The notes under the pieces were generated by a model. The model made no database searches. It saw nothing but the letters and a program-made list of their open reading frames with translations, and had not been told where the DNA came from. Position numbers and translations under genes: made by a program. From the NCBI RefSeq assembly GCF_010468565.1, contig NZ_WUEG01000019.1:1-51713 (forward strand): a DNA stretch of 51,713 nucleotides. The letters are read 5' to 3'. Of the stretch, positions 1 through 7,410 are shown one piece after another (the first letter of the stretch is position 1; the number at the start of each line of letters is the position of its first letter). Source of the stretch: Allomuricauda sp. TY007 (GTDB lineage Bacteria > Bacteroidota > Bacteroidia > Flavobacteriales > Flavobacteriaceae).

Positions 1-143
1 ACAAAAAAAGCACTTAGACTTTTTACAGATAGATCTAATCTAAAGGTGGGTCACTTTGGCCCGGCGGGGGTGGGTCACTTTCGTCCGGCCAGCTATGGTC
101 ACTTTAACCCGGCGAGGGTGGTATACTATGTCCGGCGTTTCCA
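1..143. mobile_element. Terminal end of an IS21-family insertion sequence
   Basis: Three copies of a GTCACTTT..CCGGC motif lie at 46-66, 70-90 and 96-114, spaced 24-26 bases apart, followed by a terminus reading CCGGCGTTTCCA that ends at 143. Read in reverse, the element starts TGGAAACGCCGG. Multiple spaced terminal repeats and a TG/CA terminus are typical of IS21-family ends. Coding sequence resembling traG begins directly after 143. The istA/istB transposase genes would lie to the left of the window, so only the end is present here. Family assignment is from memory of the repeat style. Confidence 0.7.
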
Positions 144-1828
144 GATTGGGGTTGGACCTTAACGAGAACCACATCATCAACCACATTCTCTATCTGGATG
201 ACAAACACAAGTGGCGTAAACTCCTGGACAAAAAAGTGGAGGAACTGGGCAAAAGTTCCAACTTCGGTTCCCAGAACAAGGTCGTCCTCAAAAAGGTCCA
301 AAATATCCTGGACCAAATCAATACCGATGACTCCTCCCGTATCATCCGTGGCCATCTCAATATCATTTTTTGGCATCCGGAAACCGAACAGGTAAAACGG
401 ATTGGCTCCAAGATCAAGGCCGAGTTCAAGGAATTGGACATGGTGCCCTATCATCCCAATGGCGAGGAACGCAAGCACTACTTTTTGAACTCGAATCCCT
501 GCCATGCCACCAACTTCTCCAACGAAGATCTCTATGTCACGGATCTCAAACATGCCCTGTGCCTGTACATCAACAACACAAATTACAGATCTGATGATAC
601 GGGGATTCTATTCAATGACCGCCAGCACAACATCCCTGTCTTGAAGGATGTCTGGGACGAACGGAAAAAACGCATCAAGGCACGGAACTTTGCCATTTTC
701 GCCCCAACGGGTGAGGGCAAGTCCTTTTTGGCCAACAACATTCTGCGACAATATTTTGAGCAGGGGGTCCGGCTGGTCCTAATCGATTTGGGCGGCTCCT
801 ATGCCAAATTTGCGAAGCTCTATCCCGACCAACATATTATCCTGCGCTACGAGCAAGGAAAAAATCTCGGCATCAATCCTTTTTATATCTCGGAGGAATC
901 CGATTTGACCCCAGAGCGTTTGGAAGACCTCGCTGTATTTCTCTTGGAACTCCTTGCAGCGGACAATGCTTCCAAATCCCAAGAAGTAGCCATCAAAAAA
1001 GTCTTGCTGCTCTATTACAAGAAAGTCAGACAGAATCATTCCTTGGCTTCCCTCTACCGGTTTGTGGACCATCGAAAAGATACCCTTATCCAAGAACTAC
1101 AGATTAAGGAAGCCCATTTCAGTAGCTATGACTTTCTGCATATCCTCTCGGAATATGTGGAAGAAGGTCCTTACAGCTTCCTGTTCAATGCGGGGGCCGA
1201 CCAGACCTATACCATCGAGGACAAGCGGTTGATCGTCTTTGAACTGGACGAGGTACGGGACAACAAGGAAATCCTCTCCGTGATGCTCAAGCTCATCAAG
1301 TCGGCCATCCAACGGACCATTTGGCGGAACCGTTCGGAGCGGGGCATCATCCTGTTCGATGAGTTTGCCAAGCAGCTGAAGTTTCCCAATGTATTGGAAA
1401 GTGTGGAATTCTACTATCAGGCCATTCGGAAGCAGAACGGCGCCATTGGCATCATCCTACAGTCCATCAACCAATTGCCCAACAATTCCACCTCCGCGAG
1501 CATTTTGGAGAACACACAGATAATTTACAGCCTCCGTAACGAAAAGGGCTATGACGAACTGAAAACCAGATTGAACCTATCGTCCCATGACCTGGAGCAG
1601 CTGCGGTCCATCCGCAATAACCTGACCGGGGATAGGAAGTACACCGAAATATTCATCAAGATAGGAAAGGAGAGCAACATCTTCCGCTTGGAAGTGCCCC
1701 CCGAGGTCTATGCTGCCTATCTGACCGATGGGACTGAGAGTACACAACTCATTGAACTTTTTGAAAAAACAAACGATATGGAACAAGCCATCAAAACATT
1801 CATTAACCATAAAGACAAAGCGACATGA
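56..1828 (+). CDS. traG: TraG-family conjugation ATPase (VirB4-like), 5'-truncated by an IS
   Basis: VirB4-type ATPase that energises the type IV secretion channel at the inner membrane. The Walker A motif APTGEGKS is at about residues 216-223, and a Walker B-like stretch (GIILFDEF) is at about 430-437. The family is usually 800 or more residues, while only about 560 here are genuine. The open frame begins with TTG at 56 inside the IS21 end, and the first 29 codons translate insertion-sequence DNA. Real similarity starts just after 143, so the N-terminal third is lost and the protein is probably non-functional unless an intact copy exists elsewhere. The stop overlaps the start of traI by four bases. 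Confidence 0.85.
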   Translation: MARRGWVTFVRPAMVTLTRRGWYTMSGVSRLGLDLNENHIINHILYLDDKHKWRKLLDKKVEELGKSSNFGSQNKVVLKKVQNILDQINTDDSSRIIRGHLNIIFWHPETEQVKRIGSKIKAEFKELDMVPYHPNGEERKHYFLNSNPCHATNFSNEDLYVTDLKHALCLYINNTNYRSDDTGILFNDRQHNIPVLKDVWDERKKRIKARNFAIFAPTGEGKSFLANNILRQYFEQGVRLVLIDLGGSYAKFAKLYPDQHIILRYEQGKNLGINPFYISEESDLTPERLEDLAVFLLELLAADNASKSQEVAIKKVLLLYYKKVRQNHSLASLYRFVDHRKDTLIQELQIKEAHFSSYDFLHILSEYVEEGPYSFLFNAGADQTYTIEDKRLIVFELDEVRDNKEILSVMLKLIKSAIQRTIWRNRSERGIILFDEFAKQLKFPNVLESVEFYYQAIRKQNGAIGIILQSINQLPNNSTSASILENTQIIYSLRNEKGYDELKTRLNLSSHDLEQLRSIRNNLTGDRKYTEIFIKIGKESNIFRLEVPPEVYAAYLTDGTESTQLIELFEKTNDMEQAIKTFINHKDKAT

Positions 1829-2430
1829 AAACAATTAGAAAGCCCACTTTTGGGAAAAAGATCCTTACACTGGGATTTGCCTTAACCTTCACCTTATTAC
1901 TGCCGGCAGGCGCTGCCTGCCAGGGGATGCCGGTGTATGACAATACGAACTTCATCAGCATGACCAAGTCGCTGGTGGAGTCGGCCAAACAGACCTCAGA
2001 GCTATTGAAGACGGTGCAATTTCTAAAAGAGCAAAAGGATAATGTCGTCAAGGTCAGCAATACCATCAAACAATTGAAAGCCCTACAGGAGCTGACCAAG
2101 AACAATGAGATTTTGTTCAGGACCGTACAGCAAGATGTAAGGGATATTTTGAATTCCCCTTATATCAAAGCTGGGGAAGTAGAGCAGGTATCCCGCTCAT
2201 TTGAACAGATTATGAACACGGCCATTGACGACCTGGATTTTGTGAACCAGATCCTGTCCAGTGATTTTTTGAAAATGACCGATGCGGAACGCACGGCCAT
2301 TTTGATGGAAAAGAAAGTCCAGTCCCAGGAAATGGTGGCAGAACTGGAGGTCAAGACCAGACGCTATAGGGAGATCATCTCCTTTCGGAAGATGCAGGAC
2401 AGGATCAACAACCGTGAAACTAATTATTAA
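1825..2430 (+). CDS. traI: Conjugal transfer protein TraI (DUF4141, VirB5-like position)
   Basis: A 201-residue secreted protein. It has a signal peptide (basic start, hydrophobic core at residues 11-30, cleavage near AACQG), then a long helical, Gln/Lys/Glu-rich body. Length, position after traG and the sequence pattern (NTNFISMTKSLVESAKQTSE) match the DUF4141 TraI family of Bacteroidetes conjugative transposons. It is a periplasmic component of the mating apparatus, in the place where VirB5 sits in other systems. Its ATG overlaps the traG stop as ATGA, so the two are translationally coupled. The exact molecular role is not established. Confidence 0.8.
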   Translation: MKTIRKPTFGKKILTLGFALTFTLLLPAGAACQGMPVYDNTNFISMTKSLVESAKQTSELLKTVQFLKEQKDNVVKVSNTIKQLKALQELTKNNEILFRTVQQDVRDILNSPYIKAGEVEQVSRSFEQIMNTAIDDLDFVNQILSSDFLKMTDAERTAILMEKKVQSQEMVAELEVKTRRYREIISFRKMQDRINNRETNY

Positions 2431-2436
2431 GCAGTT

Positions 2437-3267
2437 ATGTTCTTGGGAATAGGATTGGAATATGTGGATGCGGTCTACCGGACGATAATGGACAGTGATT
2501 TTGCCCAGTACACCATTACGGGCATGAAGGCACTGGCCGTCCTGTTCTTTTTGGTGAACATCCTAAAGAAGTACAATGAGGGCATCGCTTCGACGGATGG
2601 CCATACCTGGGGGCTGACCCCCACGGAACTGGCCAAGAATTTTGCCATTGTGATCTTGGTGATTTTCTCCACACAGGTGCTGGATGTCTTTGATGCCATT
2701 TTGGTCTCCATTGAGTCCCAATACCGGGATACGGCCCCGGCGCTCCTCCCGTTACAGCTACAGGATGTGGATCTGGAACGGGATGTGGGCGCACTGGAGG
2801 CCGCCAAAAAGGCTTTGGCACTGTTGTACGAGGCCTTGGTGACCCCCTTGTACGGTTTGAAGGTGCTGGCCTTTATCATCGGGATTTTTCTTTGGTTGAT
2901 GGACCTGTTCATTTACCCATTGTTTTTGGCGGAACGATTTTTCTTGTTGGGCATTATGCGGGCCTTCTTTCCCCTAGTGATCAGCTTGGCCGTGTTCGAA
3001 AAGTTCAGGGGACTGGCCTATAACTTCTTTAAGCTTTATGCGGGGGTCTATATGCTCGTACCGGCCTTCTTTTTGGTCAATGTCTTCGTCAATGCCCTGT
3101 ACACGGAGATCAACACGGATTTTTGGAACAACCTGTTCGGGACGGACTGGGGCAGTGAGTTTTTTGCCCCCCTGATCGAACTGGCTTCCATTGGATTCAT
3201 CGTGCTGTTGAAGTTCAAACTGTACCGCAAGGCCACCTCCGTTACCTTCAAACTCTTTGGTGCCTAA
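2437..3267 (+). CDS. traJ: Conjugal transfer membrane protein TraJ (VirB6-like)
   Basis: A 276-residue polytopic inner-membrane protein with hydrophobic segments around residues 30-43, 68-90, 140-162, 165-195, 200-220 and 243-258. Its place between traI and traK and its membrane profile fit TraJ, the VirB6-like channel component. It is somewhat shorter than the roughly 330 residues I recall for CTnDOT TraJ. It starts 6 bases after traI. The stop region is duplicated: GGTGCCTAA occurs at 3259-3267 and again at 3269-3277, which looks like a small slippage event outside the coding region. Confidence 0.78.
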   Translation: MFLGIGLEYVDAVYRTIMDSDFAQYTITGMKALAVLFFLVNILKKYNEGIASTDGHTWGLTPTELAKNFAIVILVIFSTQVLDVFDAILVSIESQYRDTAPALLPLQLQDVDLERDVGALEAAKKALALLYEALVTPLYGLKVLAFIIGIFLWLMDLFIYPLFLAERFFLLGIMRAFFPLVISLAVFEKFRGLAYNFFKLYAGVYMLVPAFFLVNVFVNALYTEINTDFWNNLFGTDWGSEFFAPLIELASIGFIVLLKFKLYRKATSVTFKLFGA

Positions 3268-3324
3268 GGGTGCCTAAGGCACATTTATAATTGCATATTA
3301 TCTGCACTAAAAACTACTACTGAA

Positions 3325-3951
3325 ATGAAAACACCCTATAAAAACATATACGATGTCCTAAAGCTCAACCGCTTTATCGTGTTGGCTACGGTCATCGGGG
3401 CTGTACTGACCTGTATCGTTTCGGTACTGATGGTCATCAAGCTCCACAGGGAAAGTATGGACAATGCCTTTGTGGTCAACGGGGATGGGAGCGTGATTCC
3501 ATTAAAAATGGTCTCCCAATTGGAAAACCTCGAAGTGGAGGCCAAGGCGCATCTGGAACTGTTCCACCGCTATTTCTATGGAATCGATGTCAGCAATTAT
3601 GAGAACAACCTTGAAAAGGCACTGTGGCTGGGCAACAGCTCGGTGGACGCCCTCTACCGGCAGAAAAAAGCGGAAGGGGTCTATAACCGTTTGCTGCAAT
3701 ATTCCTTGGTACAGAAAGTACTGAGCATAGCATCCAAGGTGGACCTGCAATCGGAACCCTATAGGTTTGAGACCGTCACCGTATTTGAGATCAACCGGGG
3801 GTCGGTCACCGATACCTATGAGCTGACCACCACGGGGAACCTGATCCATGTGGACCGGAACTTTCCGAACAACACCCATGGCCTGTTGATCACCAACTTT
3901 TTTGAAAACACTTTAAAAAGAATTGAAAATTATGAAAGTAGAGAAAAATAA
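3325..3951 (+). CDS. traK: Conjugative transposon protein TraK (VirB8-like)
   Basis: A 208-residue bitopic protein with a short cytosolic start, a membrane segment at about residues 17-39 and a periplasmic domain. The sequence (KNIYDVLKLNRFIVLATVIG at the start, HRYFYGID in the middle, WLGNSSVDALYRQKK) is characteristic of TraK, the VirB8-like assembly factor linking the inner membrane to the TraM/TraN (VirB10/VirB9) core. It is preceded by a 57-base gap after traJ. Its last 20 bases overlap traM in another frame. Full length for the family. Confidence 0.85.
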   Translation: MKTPYKNIYDVLKLNRFIVLATVIGAVLTCIVSVLMVIKLHRESMDNAFVVNGDGSVIPLKMVSQLENLEVEAKAHLELFHRYFYGIDVSNYENNLEKALWLGNSSVDALYRQKKAEGVYNRLLQYSLVQKVLSIASKVDLQSEPYRFETVTVFEINRGSVTDTYELTTTGNLIHVDRNFPNNTHGLLITNFFENTLKRIENYESREK

Positions 3952-4870
3952 GATTGTCTTTGCGGCAGTCATGCTTTGCGTGGTCCTGTTCATTGTGGGC
4001 TATGCGATGATGGCATTGGGCGGGGACGAAGAGCCAAGTATTGATAACAACCAGATTCCGGTACCGGAACTGGGGGAGGAGCAGGAGCAGTACAAAACCA
4101 AACTGGAGGCCCTGGATGCCATCAAGGAAGAGCGGCAGACCAACGCCCCGAGCATTTATGACGAGGGTCTCTTGGATTCTACGGGTGTATACGACCCGGA
4201 CCTGATGGAAAAGAAAAGGATACGGATCATTGACAGTATCTACAACGAGGGGCGCATTGATTACTCGGAAGGGACATACCGGAAATCCAAAACAGCTAAA
4301 GAGGCATTGGGCAACGCCAGACCGGATTCCATCGCCACCACAAAAGAAATGGATACTAAAGACCCATCTGTTGAAGTGAAGGAATTGGCATTGGAGCACG
4401 AGTTGTTCTTTGCCTCAAACCCCATGGAAAGGCTCATGGAGGTGAACGAAACCACGGATGCCCAGATCCTGGCCAGGGTGGATGGCACCCAAACGGTACG
4501 CCAGCATAACCGATTACGGATGCGGCTCTTGGAAGAGGCCATGATCAATGGTACCGTGATTCCAAGGAATACGGCCATTTACGGATTCGTGAGCTTTAAA
4601 CCCAACAGGGCCATGATCAATATTGAACATATCGACCACAACCCCATAAATCTCGGAGCATATGACCTTCAGGATGGCAGCGAGGGCATCTACATCGAGA
4701 ACAGTTTTCGGGCGGAGGCCGGAAGGGAAGTGGTTGGGGATGCCATTGATGATATCAATATCGGTGGTGTGCCACAGGTCAGGGGCATCAAATCACTTTT
4801 TCAAAGGGACAACCGCCAAGTAAAGGTGACCGTAATGGACAATTATCAACTCATTTTAAAGCTGAAATAA
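3932..4870 (+). CDS. traM: Conjugative transposon protein TraM (VirB10-like)
   Basis: The start chosen is ATG at 3932 (MKVEKNKIVF). The frame is open from a TTG nine bases upstream, but ATG is more usual. A membrane segment follows at about residues 7-28, then an acidic, Gln/Glu-rich linker (about 35-140). The C-terminal VirB10-like domain (about 165-312) contains the pattern GTVIPRNTAIYGFVSF and ends in NYQLILKLK. It would span from the inner membrane into the outer-membrane core complex with TraN. It overlaps traK by 20 bases and traN by one base, showing tight coupling. Confidence 0.85.
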   Translation: MKVEKNKIVFAAVMLCVVLFIVGYAMMALGGDEEPSIDNNQIPVPELGEEQEQYKTKLEALDAIKEERQTNAPSIYDEGLLDSTGVYDPDLMEKKRIRIIDSIYNEGRIDYSEGTYRKSKTAKEALGNARPDSIATTKEMDTKDPSVEVKELALEHELFFASNPMERLMEVNETTDAQILARVDGTQTVRQHNRLRMRLLEEAMINGTVIPRNTAIYGFVSFKPNRAMINIEHIDHNPINLGAYDLQDGSEGIYIENSFRAEAGREVVGDAIDDINIGGVPQVRGIKSLFQRDNRQVKVTVMDNYQLILKLK

Positions 4871-5670
4871 TGAAACGTATTTTAATAATCTCCATACTTA
4901 TAATAAGCAGCCAAATGTCGGCACAAAAACATTTGGACACCATCTATGCGAACGAGCATAAAAACGTGGCTTTGTTCTTTCCTGAACCTATCCGTCAGGG
5001 CATTGTGGGCGCTCCGAATTTTGTGTTTACCTATAACCGGGAAAAGGAGCAGTACCTTGGTTTGGTACAAGCCAGTCCGGGCAAAGAAAGCAACCTATTG
5101 GTGTTGACCAAGGATGGACGGGTATATTCCTATATCCTGAAATACCAAAAACAGCTCGACAAATTGAACCATTTTGTTACCAGCTCACAAAGTATCGGGA
5201 CCGAAAGGTCCGTGATGGAAATACCGGAGCTTGAAAAGGGTACTGCCGCTTCCAACAAGGAAAGGAGGGCTTATTTTGAAAGGGCAAGCCAATATTTACT
5301 TGGATCTGGCCATAAGACCATGGCCACAAAACGCAAAAAAGGAATCCGGATACAGTTGCAGAACATGGTATACGATGATTCCGAAGTCTACCTGGTCATC
5401 GAAGTAAAAAACAATTCTGGAATCAACTTTGAGATAGACTATCTTAAGGTATACCGGACCAACCGAAACCCTAAAAGAAAGACCTCTTACCAACGATTAC
5501 CCCTAATGGTCGTTCACAAACATAAAATGCCATATGCCATTATTGATGGGAAAAGCCAGCGTTTTGTTTATGTGCTACCCAAATTTGTTTTGGGTGATAA
5601 TGAAAAGCTGATGCTGGAGCTCAAGGAACTGAACGGGAGCAGGAGAGTTATAGTATCCTGGAAAAAGTAA
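4870..5670 (+). CDS. traN: Conjugative transposon protein TraN (VirB9-like)
   Basis: A 266-residue periplasmic/outer-membrane core protein. A signal peptide occupies residues 1-18 (hydrophobic run, cleavage after MSA). DUF4138-type features include the early stretch TIYANEHKNVALFFPEPI and the later beta-rich region IQLQNMVYDDSEVYLVIEV. It pairs with TraM in the channel. ATAATG overlaps the traM stop by one base. It is the last transfer gene here: traO, traP and traQ homologues expected further along do not follow, so the operon is shortened or rearranged after 5670. Confidence 0.82.
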   Translation: MKRILIISILIISSQMSAQKHLDTIYANEHKNVALFFPEPIRQGIVGAPNFVFTYNREKEQYLGLVQASPGKESNLLVLTKDGRVYSYILKYQKQLDKLNHFVTSSQSIGTERSVMEIPELEKGTAASNKERRAYFERASQYLLGSGHKTMATKRKKGIRIQLQNMVYDDSEVYLVIEVKNNSGINFEIDYLKVYRTNRNPKRKTSYQRLPLMVVHKHKMPYAIIDGKSQRFVYVLPKFVLGDNEKLMLELKELNGSRRVIVSWKK

Positions 5671-5705
5671 TATCCCAAACAAAGGGATACATCTTACCAT
5701 AAAAT

Positions 5706-5725
5706 GTAAACAATTTTGTTTATAC
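5706..5725. promoter_or_regulatory. Imperfect inverted repeat, probable operator of the 5733 gene
   Basis: GTAAACA at 5706-5712 faces TGTTTATAC at 5717-5725 across a four-base spacer. The repeat ends 7 bases upstream of the ATG at 5733. This is where a self-regulating HTH antitoxin would bind. Inference from position and symmetry only. Confidence 0.35.
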
Positions 5726-5732
5726 TTATAGT

Positions 5733-6209
5733 ATGGTTTCATATGCTGAGAAATATAGGGGGATACACCCGGGCCAGGTACTGAAAAGGGAACTGAAAAA
5801 ACGCTCCCTTAAGCAGCGCCCTTTTGTCCTGTCCATAGGTGAGCATCCACAGACCTTGAATGCCATTATCGGCCAAAGGCGTGACCTTAATACCGCATTG
5901 GCCTTAAGGATTGAGGATAAACTGGGGTTGCAGGAAGGTAGTTTGGTCCTTTTACAGGCATTTTACGACATTAAAAAAGAGAAGGAGGGTCAGCGTGCAA
6001 AAACACCAGATTTCTCGATTTTGAGAAAATCCCTTTTCTGGGATACGGATATCGAAACCATGGATTGGGGCAGGAAATACAAGGCGGTCATCAGACGTTT
6101 GCTTGAGCGTGGCAATGACCAGGAGAAAAAGGAGATTTCCCGATTTTATGGTGCAAAAAAGGTTGCCGCTGTTGCCAGCTCCATTAACGCAACCTTTCCC
6201 ACACCTTAG
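5733..6209 (+). CDS. HTH antitoxin-like protein with C-terminal DUF6922-type domain
   Basis: A 158-residue protein. Residues about 10-70 resemble the HigA-type helix-turn-helix (HPGQVLKRELKKRSLKQ, later LALRIEDKLGLQEG). Residues about 91-140 (FSILRKSLFWDTDIETMDW, then VIRRLLERG and ISRFYG) match the DUF6922 pattern that I recall next to AbiEii-type nucleotidyltransferase toxins. No toxin gene follows, so it is an orphan. The +2 frame stays open beyond its stop, to 6346, and reads on plausibly as HTLDKADQ; this would fit a one-base loss in the C-run near 6198-6200 having shortened the protein. Confidence 0.6.
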   Translation: MVSYAEKYRGIHPGQVLKRELKKRSLKQRPFVLSIGEHPQTLNAIIGQRRDLNTALALRIEDKLGLQEGSLVLLQAFYDIKKEKEGQRAKTPDFSILRKSLFWDTDIETMDWGRKYKAVIRRLLERGNDQEKKEISRFYGAKKVAAVASSINATFPTP

Positions 6210-6574
6210 ATAAAGCCGATCAAAGTGCTCCATTAAATACCGTAAATAGGCTACTCAAAGAAAGCCTTGTCAAATTAATGAATGCGAAGATATTACAAGG
6301 TAAGTTGTACTCTTTAATCGAAAGTATGGTAGACATAAACACCTAAAACAGACTTTTTAACCATAGCCAATTTTATCTTAGAAGTATGGTTTCCAAACAA
6401 TTGGAACTATTTTTCTTATGCTCAGTTTTTTATGGCGAAACCGGTATACTAAGTCCGGATTTTACACCGGTATGATATTTTCTGGTTGGGCGGGATGGAA
6501 GAGACTACTAAAAACGGAAAAATTTGAGCCATTCAATATTTGATTGTACTGACTTGAAAGTCATTTTTTTGTGC
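6210..6574. other. Decayed intergenic stretch
   Basis: No intact gene. 6209-6346 is open in one frame and may be the frameshifted tail of the preceding gene. At 6441-6460 a segment reading CGGTATACTAAGTCCGG resembles the terminal part of the IS21-type end at 119-136, suggesting a second decayed insertion-sequence remnant. The rest is AT-rich sequence in which I recognise nothing. Confidence 0.35.
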
Positions 6575-6634
6575 TATGTTGGAAGTTACTCAATTTAATC
6601 GCGTGAGGGTGGTATAGGATGACCGGCGTTTCCA
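6575..6634. mobile_element. Degenerate IS21-type terminus
   Basis: The stretch GAGGGTGGTATA followed by CCGGCGTTTCCA (ending at 6634) matches the end of the IS at 115-143 almost base for base. The upstream GTCACTTT repeats are eroded (GTTACTCAA near 6585). No transposase gene is nearby. It is a solo, decayed end, perhaps left by a deletion between related elements. Confidence 0.5.
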
Positions 6635-6708
6635 TATAAAGGAAGCCATGGTGGCATTTATCAGTTGAATAAAACCTTTGTCTTACATTGATTTGAAGAT
6701 TTAAATTA

Positions 6709-6722
6709 CACAGTATAGTGTG
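6709..6722. promoter_or_regulatory. HipB-type operator O1
   Basis: CACAGTATAGTGTG, with outer CACA/TGTG arms around TATA. It is the first of three copies upstream of hipB at exactly 61-base intervals. Operator role inferred from symmetry, repetition and position. Confidence 0.6.
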
Positions 6723-6769
6723 GAATCTAAATGAAAATCACTGGCAAAATCTAAAAAAACCTTTAAAAA

Positions 6770-6783
6770 CACATTATATTGTG
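6770..6783. promoter_or_regulatory. HipB-type operator O2
   Basis: CACATTATATTGTG, middle copy, starting 61 bases after O1 and 61 bases before O3. Confidence 0.6.
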
Positions 6784-6830
6784 AAAATTAATGTATTTTT
6801 ATACTGAAACGTAGAATATAATCCTGAAAC

Positions 6831-6844
6831 CACATTATAGTGTG
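6831..6844. promoter_or_regulatory. HipB-type operator O3
   Basis: CACATTATAGTGTG, ending 17 bases before the hipB start codon. Binding here would block the promoter or the start site, consistent with autorepression. Confidence 0.6.
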
Positions 6845-6861
6845 GGTATAGATGTGTTAGT

Positions 6862-7107
6862 ATGAATGCCAAAAAGCATATAGGTCATATTATACAAGAA
6901 CGTCGCAGCCAAATGCGGATAACCCAGGAACAGCTGGCAGAAATGGCCCAGGTGGGTATCAATACCCTGTATAAGATTGAAAAAGGGGAAGCCAATCCAA
7001 CCTTGTCTTCCTTGGAAAAAATTGTGGATGTTTTGGGATTGAAAGTGACACTTAGGGTAAAGGAAATTTCTGGAATAGGAAATGAGACAGGCAAAAATCT
7101 ACTATAA
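6862..7107 (+). CDS. hipB: HipB-like HTH antitoxin/repressor
   Basis: An 81-residue XRE-family protein with the helix-turn-helix at about residues 8-62: ERRSQMRITQEQLAEMAQVG, then NTLYKIEKGEANPTLSSLEKI. It is the DNA-binding partner of a HipBST operon and is expected to bind the three CACA..TGTG operators upstream. Small size and the lack of any second domain fit HipB. The 3' end overlaps the next gene by 26 bases in a different frame, so the two are translated from one message. Confidence 0.85.
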   Translation: MNAKKHIGHIIQERRSQMRITQEQLAEMAQVGINTLYKIEKGEANPTLSSLEKIVDVLGLKVTLRVKEISGIGNETGKNLL

Positions 7108-7405
7108 AGGGGAATTGGCAGGGATTCTTGCCCAAGACGACCATGGTCAATATACGTTTCGATATACTGAGGCCTGGCTCAGGGATGGGACCACTCCCCC
7201 CATAAGCCTTACGCTTCCCAAATCATCGGAAGCATACAGGTCGGATCATTTCTTTCCCTTCTTTTACAATATGTTACCGGAAGGAGCCAATAAACAACTG
7301 GTCTGTAAAAGCATGGGAATAGACCCTGACGATTATTTCGGACTGCTGGTCACCACGGCCCTCTATGACACTGTGGGTGCGATTACAGTACAAAAAATGG
7401 AATAG
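7082..7405 (+). CDS. hipS: HipS-like protein (free-standing HipA N-terminal domain)
   Basis: A 107-residue protein corresponding to the N-subdomain of HipA (couple_hipA): KIYYKGELAGILAQDD at the start, ISLTLPKSSEAYRSDHFFPF in the middle, then NMLPEGANKQLVCKSMGIDP. In the three-gene HipBST system of enteropathogenic E. coli the equivalent HipS is the antitoxin that binds the HipT kinase, while HipB is the repressor. Here it sits between hipB (overlap 26 bases) and the kinase gene (5-base gap), the same order. Function by analogy. Confidence 0.82.
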   Translation: MRQAKIYYKGELAGILAQDDHGQYTFRYTEAWLRDGTTPPISLTLPKSSEAYRSDHFFPFFYNMLPEGANKQLVCKSMGIDPDDYFGLLVTTALYDTVGAITVQKME

Positions 7406-7410
7406 AACTT

